Shown here: positions 57,133 through 64,000 of the stretch, piece after piece
Position numbering within the stretch: position 1 is the stretch's first letter
Layout of the letters: each line of letters opens with the position of its first letter
From: Comamonadaceae bacterium UBA2121
Lineage (GTDB): Bacteria; Pseudomonadota; Gammaproteobacteria; Burkholderiales; Burkholderiaceae_C
Length of the DNA stretch: 64,000 nucleotides
Assembly: GCA_002331385.1 (NCBI GenBank)
Contig: DCYB01000009.1
Coordinates: 1 to 64,000, forward strand
Direction: 5' to 3'
Notes under the pieces: generated by a model
The model's input: the letters and a program-made list of their open reading frames with translations, nothing else
The model's database searches: none
What the model was told of the DNA's origin: nothing
Position numbers and translations under genes: made by a program

Positions 57133-58086
57133 GTGTTGTCTGTCTTTTCCGTCACCTTCCCCTTTTTCGCGCTGGTTCTCTGCGGCTATCTGGCTACGCG
57201 GGGCAAGGTGTTGCCGCTGGGCTCCATCAGTGGCCTGAACACCTTTGTGCTGTATTTTGCGCTGCCGTGCATGCTGTACCGCTTCGGCGCGCAAACACCC
57301 ATCGGCCAATTGCTCGACCCGGCCGTGGCGGGCGTGTATTTGCTGTGCGGCTTGATCATCGTGGGAACGGTGGTGGCGCTGACCCGGCGCAGCGTGGGCT
57401 GGAACGACGCGGCCTTCGGCGCGCTGGTGACGGCGTTTCCGAACACTGGTTTCATGGGCGTGCCGCTGCTGGTGGCGCTGGTGGGCGAGCAGAGTGCGGG
57501 GCCGGTCATCCTGAGCATGGCCATCGACATGATCATCACCACGTCGCTGTGCATTGCGCTGTCGCGGCTCGACGTGGCGGGTGGACATGGCGTGACAGCC
57601 GCGCTCGGCAAGTCGATGCGCGGGATGGCGACCAATCCGATGCCGTGGTCCATCGTGCTGGGCGCGGTGGCATCAGCGGCGGGATGGACCTTGCCTGCGC
57701 CCGTGGACAAGACCATGGCGATGCTGGCCGCCGCCGCCTCGCCCGTGGCGCTGTTCACCATTGGCGCCGTGCTGGCGCGTTCGCAGATGAACGCGCATGA
57801 GTACGTGCGCCCCGGTCAGTACGTACCGCTGGCGCTGGCCAAGTTGATCGTGCATCCCTTGCTGATCTGGGCCGTGGCGCAGGGCGCGATGGCCCTGGGC
57901 GTGACGATCGAGCCGTACACACTCACCGTGCTGGTGTTGCTGGCCGCGCTGCCCAGCGCGAGCAATGTGGCCTTGCTGGTGGAGCGCTACGGCGCGCACG
58001 GCGGGCGTGTGGCACGCATCATTCTGGTGTCCACCGTGTTGGCGTTCCTGACGTTTTCTGCCGCAGTCACGATCATGGTTCGCTGA
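57133..58086 (+). CDS. AEC-family transporter
   Basis: The roughly 317-residue protein has ten hydrophobic segments in two inverted halves and the patterns GYLATRGKVLPLGSISGLNTFVLYFALP and AALPSASNVALLVERYG of the auxin-efflux-carrier/malonate transporter family. Substrates of bacterial members are often dicarboxylates. The start is uncertain: GTG 57133 or TTG 57136 give the usual N-terminus; no ATG is available. It follows the roadblock genes in the same direction but without close coupling. Confidence 0.82.
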   Translation: MLSVFSVTFPFFALVLCGYLATRGKVLPLGSISGLNTFVLYFALPCMLYRFGAQTPIGQLLDPAVAGVYLLCGLIIVGTVVALTRRSVGWNDAAFGALVTAFPNTGFMGVPLLVALVGEQSAGPVILSMAIDMIITTSLCIALSRLDVAGGHGVTAALGKSMRGMATNPMPWSIVLGAVASAAGWTLPAPVDKTMAMLAAAASPVALFTIGAVLARSQMNAHEYVRPGQYVPLALAKLIVHPLLIWAVAQGAMALGVTIEPYTLTVLVLLAALPSASNVALLVERYGAHGGRVARIILVSTVLAFLTFSAAVTIMVR

Positions 58087-58477
58087 CGACGGGCGCCACG
58101 CTTGGCGCGGGGGCCGGCTTGCGCGCCGGGCGCAGCCAATGGCCCGCCCAGGCACCTAGTAGCACCAGTGGAAATCCAAGCAGTCCCGCCAATGCGGGCT
58201 CGAACAAGAGCACATAACCACCGCCCATCAAGGCGGCTGCGGCAATGGCCGTCTCCAGCAGGTGGTGCTGACCGAAGCGGGTGATGCCAAAGCCCATCAA
58301 CAGGGCTGGCAGGATGAACAGCCCGGCAAAGAGCGCGTTGGCGTCGGCCGAGGCACTGCCCAGGCTTTTGACGAGCAGGCCGAACAGCACGCAGATGACC
58401 AGCACACCAATGAGCTGGCTGACGACGAAGGTCGCCATGAGAGTCAGAAGGTCAAGGGGAAATTTGCGAGAGGCCAT
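58073..58477 (-). CDS. Small membrane protein
   Basis: The 134-residue protein has four hydrophobic segments (about 10–35, 45–62, 72–88, 95–112) and a Pro/Ala-rich C-terminus. No family is recognised. Its last 14 bases overlap the end of the convergent AEC transporter gene. Confidence 0.68.
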   Translation of the reverse strand: MASRKFPLDLLTLMATFVVSQLIGVLVICVLFGLLVKSLGSASADANALFAGLFILPALLMGFGITRFGQHHLLETAIAAAALMGGGYVLLFEPALAGLLGFPLVLLGAWAGHWLRPARKPAPAPSVAPVVSEP

Positions 58478-58565
58478 GGCAGGCTGGACCTGTGTAGAAA
58501 ACGCGAAACACTCTTTCTACGCCAGTTCCAGTGCGCAGGCTGTTGATTTCGGTCAATATTTGACG

Positions 58566-58603
58566 GCCCGGCCCCGTATCGGCGTTTCGCCGCGGGGCCG
58601 GGC
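58566..58603 (-). terminator. Probable asparaginase gene terminator
   Basis: An 11-bp GC-rich stem (GCCCGGCCCCG at 58566–58576 with CGGGGCCGGGC at 58593–58603) lies 24 bases after the asparaginase stop. The tail on the minus strand is only mildly T/A-rich. Confidence 0.6.
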
Positions 58604-58626
58604 GTGCCTTTGAGGCGCTCGCGGGA

Positions 58627-59790
58627 TCAGTATTCCCAGAACATGCGCTGCAGCTCCGCCGTGGTCACGTTGCCCTTGGAGAGCGCAAGCATGGTCAGAA
58701 TGCGCGCCTTTTCGGGGCGCATGTCATGCGCGACGACCCAGTCGTACTTGTCGTCGGGTTGCTCGGCGTTGCGCAGCACGAAACCATAAGGAACACGCGA
58801 CGCGCGCACGATCAGCACGCCCTTGCCGCGCGCGTCCTGCAGCGGCTTGACCATGCGATCGGCCACGGAGCCATTGCCGGTGCCTGCGTGGATGATGGCC
58901 TTGGCGCCCGCATTCACGAGCGCGTTCACCGCCGTGGGCTGCACGTTGCCGTAGGAATAGACGATGTCCACCTGCGGCAGCGCGGAAATGCTGTCGATGT
59001 TGAATTCGGAATGGTTCGTGTGGCGCTTGGCCGGAGCGCGGAACCAGTAGTTCTTGCCCTCCACGACCATGCCCAGCGGACCCCACTGGCTGACGAAGGC
59101 CCCGGTCTTGATGTTCACGTCCTTGTTCACGTCGCGCGCGGTCTGGATCTCGTCATTCATGGTGACGAACACGCCCTTGCCCTTGGCATCCTGGGAGCCC
59201 GCGACGCTGACCGCGTCCACCAGATTCAGCGCGCCGTCTGCCGACAGCGCCGTGCCAGGACGCATCGAGCCGATGACGACGATGGGCTTGTCCGTGTGTA
59301 CGGTGAGGCTCAGGAAATACGCCGTCTCAGCCAGCGTGTCCGTGCCGTGGGTGATGACGACGCCATCCACGTCCGGCTGTTTGACCAGCGCCGAAACGCG
59401 CTTGGCAAGCGTCAGCAGGTTGTCGTTGGTAAAGCTCTCGGAGGCGATCTGGAAAACCTGTTCGCCAGTGACGCGTGCGTAGTTGTTCAGCTCGGGCAGG
59501 CCCGCCAGCAGCTTGTCCACAGGCACTTTTGCCGCGGTGTACGTGGCGCTGTTGACGGCCGAAGCGCCCGCGCCCGCGATGGTGCCGCCGGTGGCCAGCA
59601 CGACGACGTGGGGCTTGGCCGCGTTGCTCGTGGCAACAGGCGCAGGCGCGGGGGCCGGAGTCGTCGCGGCGGTGCTGGTTGCGTTTTGCGCGCTGGACTG
59701 CTGGGTGGGACCGTTAGCCGCACAGCCGCTCAGGACGGCAAGGGTAATGGCTGCGGCCAGTGTGGACTGGCGAAGGGATTGGGTGAACAT
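58627..59790 (-). CDS. ansB: Type II L-asparaginase (glutaminase-asparaginase), predicted lipoprotein
   Basis: The enzyme hydrolyses L-asparagine (and often glutamine) to the acid and ammonia. The 387-residue protein has the two catalytic Thr motifs: VVLATGGTIAGAG (about 62–74) and VITHGTDTLAETAYF. The N-terminus has a signal with lipobox LSGC (Cys at about 23), followed by a Thr/Ala/Pro-rich linker of about 35 residues before the domain. This suggests anchoring to a membrane in the periplasm, unlike the soluble E. coli enzyme. Confidence 0.93.
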   Translation of the reverse strand: MFTQSLRQSTLAAAITLAVLSGCAANGPTQQSSAQNATSTAATTPAPAPAPVATSNAAKPHVVVLATGGTIAGAGASAVNSATYTAAKVPVDKLLAGLPELNNYARVTGEQVFQIASESFTNDNLLTLAKRVSALVKQPDVDGVVITHGTDTLAETAYFLSLTVHTDKPIVVIGSMRPGTALSADGALNLVDAVSVAGSQDAKGKGVFVTMNDEIQTARDVNKDVNIKTGAFVSQWGPLGMVVEGKNYWFRAPAKRHTNHSEFNIDSISALPQVDIVYSYGNVQPTAVNALVNAGAKAIIHAGTGNGSVADRMVKPLQDARGKGVLIVRASRVPYGFVLRNAEQPDDKYDWVVAHDMRPEKARILTMLALSKGNVTTAELQRMFWEY

Positions 59791-60210
59791 GGAATCTCCA
59801 AATGGATTGTTGTCGTCGCATCACCACAGTCGCCTTGTGAGCGACATGGGTGCTGCGCGACACGCACGATGCGCCTTGCCCCCGGGAGGCCGCAACCGTG
59901 CATACCCTGAGTACCTAACCGCCTCGTTGTTCCAATAGATTTCTATGTTTTAACGAAAGTAAGCAGTCACAAAAATGTGTGATAACCGGCTTCGCGTTGC
60001 GAGCAGGCATCACCGCCCTCCGGGTGTCCACTTCGGGCGAAATCCGTAAGGTGGTCGTTTAGATTCTTAAAGCATGCTTGTGATGTTGTTTGAAACGAGC
60101 TATCAATAAATGATCGCTGGACATCTGTTGCAAAGATAGAGGTAGAGTGCAGCGTCTGCTGACATCCGACGTCCGAGAGGGATACACCAAGGATCATCTC
60201 GTTTACCCGC
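59791..60210. other. Intergenic region between ansB and the peptidase remnant
   Basis: 420 bases that should hold the leftward asparaginase promoter and the former promoter of the M48 gene. The part 59940–60130 is AT-rich. No gene, tRNA or known RNA element was recognised. Confidence 0.5.
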
Positions 60211-60586
60211 GTGAACGCCCCCTGGGGCGTAGCGCTGATCCATGTGCTGTTCGGCTTTATCGGCTACCTGTTTGCGCAATCGGGGCTGAGCGCTTGGCTG
60301 CGTGGAACGGGCGAGCGGGTATCGGACGAGCAATTACCCGAGCTGTACCTGCAGTATCTCGGCTGCAGTGAAAAGCTGGGCAGCAGGGAGCCGCCCGAGG
60401 CACATTTGTTGCCTGATGAACGCGTTTGCCACCCGCTTTCTGGGACAAAACTTTGACATCGTGCTGGCCGACACGGCGGATGCAATCCGCGAACGCTCAG
60501 AGGCTGGGTGCCGCGTATGCGCGTGCGCAGGAATACAACTGCGACATGCCAAGTTGCTCCCGAAATCCTGCCAGAACCAGCACTGA
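60211..60586 (+). pseudogene. Remnant of an M48-type membrane metallopeptidase gene
   Basis: Three frames hold successive pieces of one protein. Frame 1 (from GTG 60211) encodes a membrane segment (VALIHVLFGFIGYLFAQSG) and CSEKLGSREPPEAHLLPDE. At about 60415 the match jumps to another frame with MNAFATRFLGQNFDIVLADTADAIRER. After about 60500 a third frame gives RLGAAYARAQEYNCDM, which in intact homologues lies well after the HExxH zinc motif. HExxH itself and the C-terminal half are missing, so there were a frameshift and internal deletions. It abuts the end of priA. Confidence 0.75.
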
Positions 60587-60598
60587 CGCACCGCGCGT

Positions 60599-62797
60599 TC
60601 AGATCGCCTGCGGATCGACGTCCACGAGCCAGCGGATCACCGCCTTGTGGTCACTGCGCGCCGCATGCAGCACCGATTGCCACGCGGCCAGAAAGTGCTG
60701 CAACGCGCCACGGTGCGTGCTTTCGATGAGCATCTGCGCGCGCTCCACATTGGCCACGCGCTGCACTGCCATCGGCACGGGCGGGAAAAGGAAGACATGC
60801 TCCAGTCCGGGCAACTGCGCCGCGCGTGCGGCATCGCTCACGTCATGCAGGAACGCCTGCGCCGCCTCCTGCGTGCGGGCATCAGCGCGCACCAGTGCCT
60901 GATAGGCAAACGGCGGTAGCCCGGCATCGACGCGCTCTTGCAACTGGTCGGCGGCAAAGCGCGGAAAGTCGTGTCGCCGCAGCGCCGCATACAAGGTGTG
61001 CTCCGGGTGCCAGGTCTGCAACCACATCTCGGGCGCGTTGTCGCCTTGCGCGGCGATATAGCTCGCGTCCCGCCCCGCGCGGCCCGCAGCCTGCATGAGC
61101 AGGGCGAAGAGCCGCTCTGGCGCGCGGAAGTCGCTGCTGAATAGCGCGCCATCCGGTTGCACGGCGGCCACCAGCGTGATGCGGCGGAAGTCGTGGCCTT
61201 TGGCAATCATCTGCGTGCCCACGAGCACGTCAATTTCGCCGCTGTGCACCAGCGCGAGTTGCTCTTCCAGCGCGCCTTTAGCCTTGGTGGTGTCGGCATC
61301 GATACGGGCCACGCGCGCGGCGCGGCGCTCGGGCGTGATCACGTTGCGCAGCAAGGTCGCGAGTTGCTCTTCCAATTGCTCGGTGCCGCGACCAATGGGC
61401 GCGATGTCGACATTGCCGCAACTTGGACAGGCGTGCGGCACGCGTTGCGTGAAGCCGCAGTGGTGGCAGCGCAAGGTGCGGTCGATCTTATGGAACACCT
61501 GATGCGCGCTGCAATGCGGGCAATCGCTTTTCCAGCCGCACTCCTTGCAGTGCAGCACCGGCGCGAAACCTCGCCGGTTGAGCAGCACCAGACATTGCTC
61601 GCCGCGCTCCACACGTTCTGTGATGGCTTGCAGCAGCGGTGGCGAAAACACCGCGCCGCGTGGCTGCTGGCCCATGTCCACGATGCGCACGCGCGGCAGC
61701 TCCGCGGCGCCCACGCGACTGGGCATATCGAGCCGCTGGTAGCGTCCGCCCTGAGGGTCGTCCTTGCTCGGCGGGCGGCTCGCGTGCCAGCTTTCCAGCG
61801 ACGGCGTGGCGCTGCCAAGGATCACTTTGGCATCGTGTTCGCGCCCGCGCCAGATGGCCAGATCGCGCGCGGAGTAGCGTGCGCCTTCTTGTTGCTTGTA
61901 GCTGGCGTCATGTTCTTCGTCCACCACGATCAGCGCGAGGTGGGGCAGGCTGGCGAACACGGCCATGCGCGTGCCCAGCACGATGCGGGCCGCGCCGGTG
62001 TGCGCTGCCAGCCAGCTTTTGAGGCGCTGCGCCGGCGTCATGCCGCTGTGCATGGAGACGACGGCGTCCTCGCCATACAGCGGCGCAAAGCGCGCGCGAA
62101 AGCGCTGCTCCAACTGCGGCGTGAGATTGATTTCGGGCACCATCACCAGTGCCTGCGCGTGTGGGTCCCGGGCCAGTGCGTGCTGCACGGCATGCAGATA
62201 GACCTCGGTCTTGCCGCTGCCAGTGGCGCCGTAGAGCAGGAACGGACCCTTGTCGGCGTCGATGCGGTCGGTGGCCTCGCGCTGCTGTGGCGTCAACTTC
62301 AGCGGCGCTGCAGCGGCTGCGTCAGTCTGCCGCGCCGCGTTCTTGGCCGATTGGCCTGCCTTGCGCTTGAGCCGGCGCGCCATCTGCTCTGGCGTGAGGT
62401 CGCGCAACTGAGGGGGCAGGGCTGCCAGCGCCACTTCACCCAATGCACGCTGGTAATAGCGCGCGGTGAAGGCCACCAGCCGGCGCCAGCGCGCATCCAG
62501 CGGCGCCACTCCCTCCAGCACGCCCGCGATCGAACGCGCCTTGACGCCTTGGGGGAGACCGGGCGCTGCGTCACCTTCCGGCCCTTCCCAGACCACGCCC
62601 AGCACTTCCCGCCGTCCCAGCGGCACGCGCACCAAGGTTCCCGGCGCAAGCGCAGAGGGGCTGACGTAGGACAGCGGCTCGCTCACGCTGCTGTGCGCAG
62701 GCGTGGCCACGGCCACCCATACCCAACAGCAAGGCTGTGTAGCGTCCCGAGGAGTGGACTGTGTCAAAGATGAGACGGGGATCTGTTCTTCAGGCAT
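60599..62797 (-). CDS. priA: Primosomal protein N' (replication restart helicase PriA)
   Basis: PriA reloads the replisome at stalled forks. The 732-residue protein has the N-terminal 3'-DNA-binding domain (about 20–120), a winged helix, the helicase core with Walker A GATGSGKTEVY and DEEHDASYKQ, and eight zinc cysteines in CKECGWKSDCPHC and CHHCG...CPSCGN. ATG 62797 gives the family N-terminus; the frame stays open to 62878. It is divergent from nothing and transcribed towards the peptidase remnant. Confidence 0.95.
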   Translation of the reverse strand: MPEEQIPVSSLTQSTPRDATQPCCWVWVAVATPAHSSVSEPLSYVSPSALAPGTLVRVPLGRREVLGVVWEGPEGDAAPGLPQGVKARSIAGVLEGVAPLDARWRRLVAFTARYYQRALGEVALAALPPQLRDLTPEQMARRLKRKAGQSAKNAARQTDAAAAAPLKLTPQQREATDRIDADKGPFLLYGATGSGKTEVYLHAVQHALARDPHAQALVMVPEINLTPQLEQRFRARFAPLYGEDAVVSMHSGMTPAQRLKSWLAAHTGAARIVLGTRMAVFASLPHLALIVVDEEHDASYKQQEGARYSARDLAIWRGREHDAKVILGSATPSLESWHASRPPSKDDPQGGRYQRLDMPSRVGAAELPRVRIVDMGQQPRGAVFSPPLLQAITERVERGEQCLVLLNRRGFAPVLHCKECGWKSDCPHCSAHQVFHKIDRTLRCHHCGFTQRVPHACPSCGNVDIAPIGRGTEQLEEQLATLLRNVITPERRAARVARIDADTTKAKGALEEQLALVHSGEIDVLVGTQMIAKGHDFRRITLVAAVQPDGALFSSDFRAPERLFALLMQAAGRAGRDASYIAAQGDNAPEMWLQTWHPEHTLYAALRRHDFPRFAADQLQERVDAGLPPFAYQALVRADARTQEAAQAFLHDVSDAARAAQLPGLEHVFLFPPVPMAVQRVANVERAQMLIESTHRGALQHFLAAWQSVLHAARSDHKAVIRWLVDVDPQAI

Positions 62798-63602
62798 CAC
62801 GACCACGGCGTCGCAGGCATGGGGCTGGTGTGGCCCAACTGGCGGGGGGTAGAACCGGGCACCGCGAAAGCGGGCCACCCCACATCATGGCACGACGGCG
62901 CAACACTTGCGGCGTGATGACGGTCTTGCGGTGACTTTCCGAATCACGATGGGAGCCATCGTTTGCTGCGAGAAATGAGTCCACAAGCACGGGGCGTTGT
63001 CAATTTTTTGGGGTATGAGACTGACGTTTCACAAGCAAACGTCAAATCTGTGGATAAGTTTGTTAATTTCTGAGCGATTGCCTTGCCTGACGATTTCGTG
63101 AAAATAGTGAATACGTGTCTTGACAAGCGTTAATTTTAAAATTTTTCTTTTTAAATCAATGGCTTGTACGTGTATTCGTGATGTCCGGAGAGGTTGTGAA
63201 TTCTCAGGCGCTCATATTCCTCGCTCGGCCAAACATGTGAACAACTGGCCTGTCAAGGGAGGACGAAAGGCCCAGTTTGCGAACTTTTTGTGGGAATTAG
63301 CTTCCAAAAACGACGCTAAGTGATTGATTTTTGCTGAGAAAAGCAGGGGAGCTCAACTTTCTGTGGATAACTTTGTTGATATCCGTCTAGCTGTTGAATT
63401 GTCTCCCTGCACAGAGCTAAGCGACTTACTTTGTCTTTTATATAAGTACTTTATTTGGTCTCTTTAAAATCAACAACTTACGAGTCGATTTAAGGGCCGT
63501 TCCTACGCGTGCGGGAAAATTTGTCACAAATCGTGATGATTTGCCCGCCGTCTTCAGAAGTGTGTATAAGTCACCAAGTTGCGTCGCTGGGGCGCAAGGC
63601 GG
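62798..63602. other. AT-rich intergenic region with DnaA boxes
   Basis: 805 bases between hemE and priA without a supported gene. From about 63000 to 63560 it is strikingly AT-rich for this genome. Two perfect DnaA boxes TGTGGATAA stand at 63049–63057 and 63362–63370 in the same orientation, and a third consensus-type box TGTGTATAA at 63561–63569. A 67-codon open frame from TTG 63120 overlaps this region but has no family and no ribosome site; I do not call it. The hemE-to-priA readthrough, if any, passes through here. Confidence 0.6.
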
Positions 63603-64000
63603 TCACGCACCCTTGCGCATGGCTCTGGAATGGCCGTGCACGGCCTCTACCAGCGCCGAGACGTGTTCCGGAGGCGTGAATTGGCTGATGCCATGGCCCA
63701 GGTTGAAAATGTGGGTCGGGCCGTTGGTCGTGCGGTCGGTGTGAGGGGTGCCGAAGCTGTCCAGCACGCTCTTGACCTGCGCGGTGATCTGCTCGGGTGG
63801 GGCAAACAGCACGTTAGGGTCAATATTGCCCTGCAGTGCCTTGCCCGGGCGGCCTGCTTCGCCGCCGACGATGGCGCGCGCCTTGCCCAGATTGGCCGTC
63901 CAGTCGAGGCCGAGCACCTCGCAGTCGAGCGCCTTCATGTCGTCCAGCCAGATACCGCCGCCCTTGGTGAATACGATGCGCGGCACATCTGTGCCGTCCA
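63603..64000 (-). CDS. hemE: Uroporphyrinogen decarboxylase, C-terminal part
   Basis: HemE removes four carboxyl groups from uroporphyrinogen III in haem synthesis. The window holds the last 132 codons or so; the gene runs off the right end. The segments PRIVFTKGGGIWLDDM, LDWTANLGKAR, ALQGNIDPNVLFAPPE and the family end HIFNLGHGISQFTPPEHV are diagnostic. It is complete at its 3' end, with the stop at 63603–63605. Confidence 0.95.
   Translation of the reverse strand, partial: DGTDVPRIVFTKGGGIWLDDMKALDCEVLGLDWTANLGKARAIVGGEAGRPGKALQGNIDPNVLFAPPEQITAQVKSVLDSFGTPHTDRTTNGPTHIFNLGHGISQFTPPEHVSALVEAVHGHSRAMRKGA

Noticed and set aside
63120..63323. 67-codon open frame in the AT-rich hemE–priA gap, starting at a TTGACA that resembles a −35 box.
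   Set aside because: TTG start without ribosome site, no family, and no −10 box at the right distance for the promoter idea.

Overview
The window looks like a chromosome segment of a betaproteobacterium, most likely family Comamonadaceae (order Burkholderiales; Comamonas/Delftia/Acidovorax-like). The grounds are the tufB–tRNA-Trp–secE–nusG–rplKAJL–rpoBC order, the rsmB–DUF4390–ntrY–ntrX-like block, a PhaM-type polyhydroxyalkanoate granule protein, TRAP transporters, and RpoB/RpoC sequences of betaproteobacterial type. The DNA is GC-rich throughout except for a few AT-rich intergenic stretches. Species cannot be fixed from the sequence alone.

Layout. 0–12.5 kb: the transcription/translation core (end of tufB, tRNA-Trp, secE, nusG, rplK, rplA, rplJ, rplL, rpoB, rpoC) with leader and attenuator hairpins and a strong terminator after rpoC. 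12.6–18.6 kb: LemA-like protein, rsmB, DUF4390 protein, an NtrY-like sensor kinase, a short NtrX-like regulator without an AAA+ domain, and tRNA-Phe. 18.6–25.5 kb: an accessory region immediately after tRNA-Phe. It holds a tightly coupled three-gene operon (OLD-family ATPase/TOPRIM nuclease, UvrD-like helicase, small membrane-anchored protein) that resembles a Gabija-type defence locus with an extra gene, plus a membrane coiled-coil protein and nearly 1 kb with no clear gene. 25.6–34 kb: aspA, a membrane protein, a GntR/FCD regulator, and a divergent TRAP transporter–DUF2848–amidase operon. 34–41 kb: H-NS-like protein, tyrosine phosphatase, HU-like protein with a Lys/Ala tail, PhaM-like protein, a FIST gene broken by one in-frame stop, and dadA behind a tandem glycine riboswitch. 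41–54 kb: mixed housekeeping and envelope genes (XRE regulator, ceramidase-like membrane protein, MFS–acyltransferase fusion, DUF2145, MASE1–GGDEF cyclase, tgt, Usp, pldA, rep). 54–57 kb: a four-gene cluster of a receiver/wHTH-like protein, a Ras-like small GTPase and two roadblock/LC7 proteins. 57–64 kb: AEC transporter, lipoprotein asparaginase, remains of an M48 peptidase gene, priA, an AT-rich intergenic region with DnaA boxes, and the 3' part of hemE.

The two best candidates for poorly described biology are the three-gene OLD/UvrD/membrane operon and the GTPase–roadblock cluster. Both are recognised from family motifs and gene order; what they do in this organism is inference. No CRISPR array, insertion sequence, integrase or prophage was recognised.
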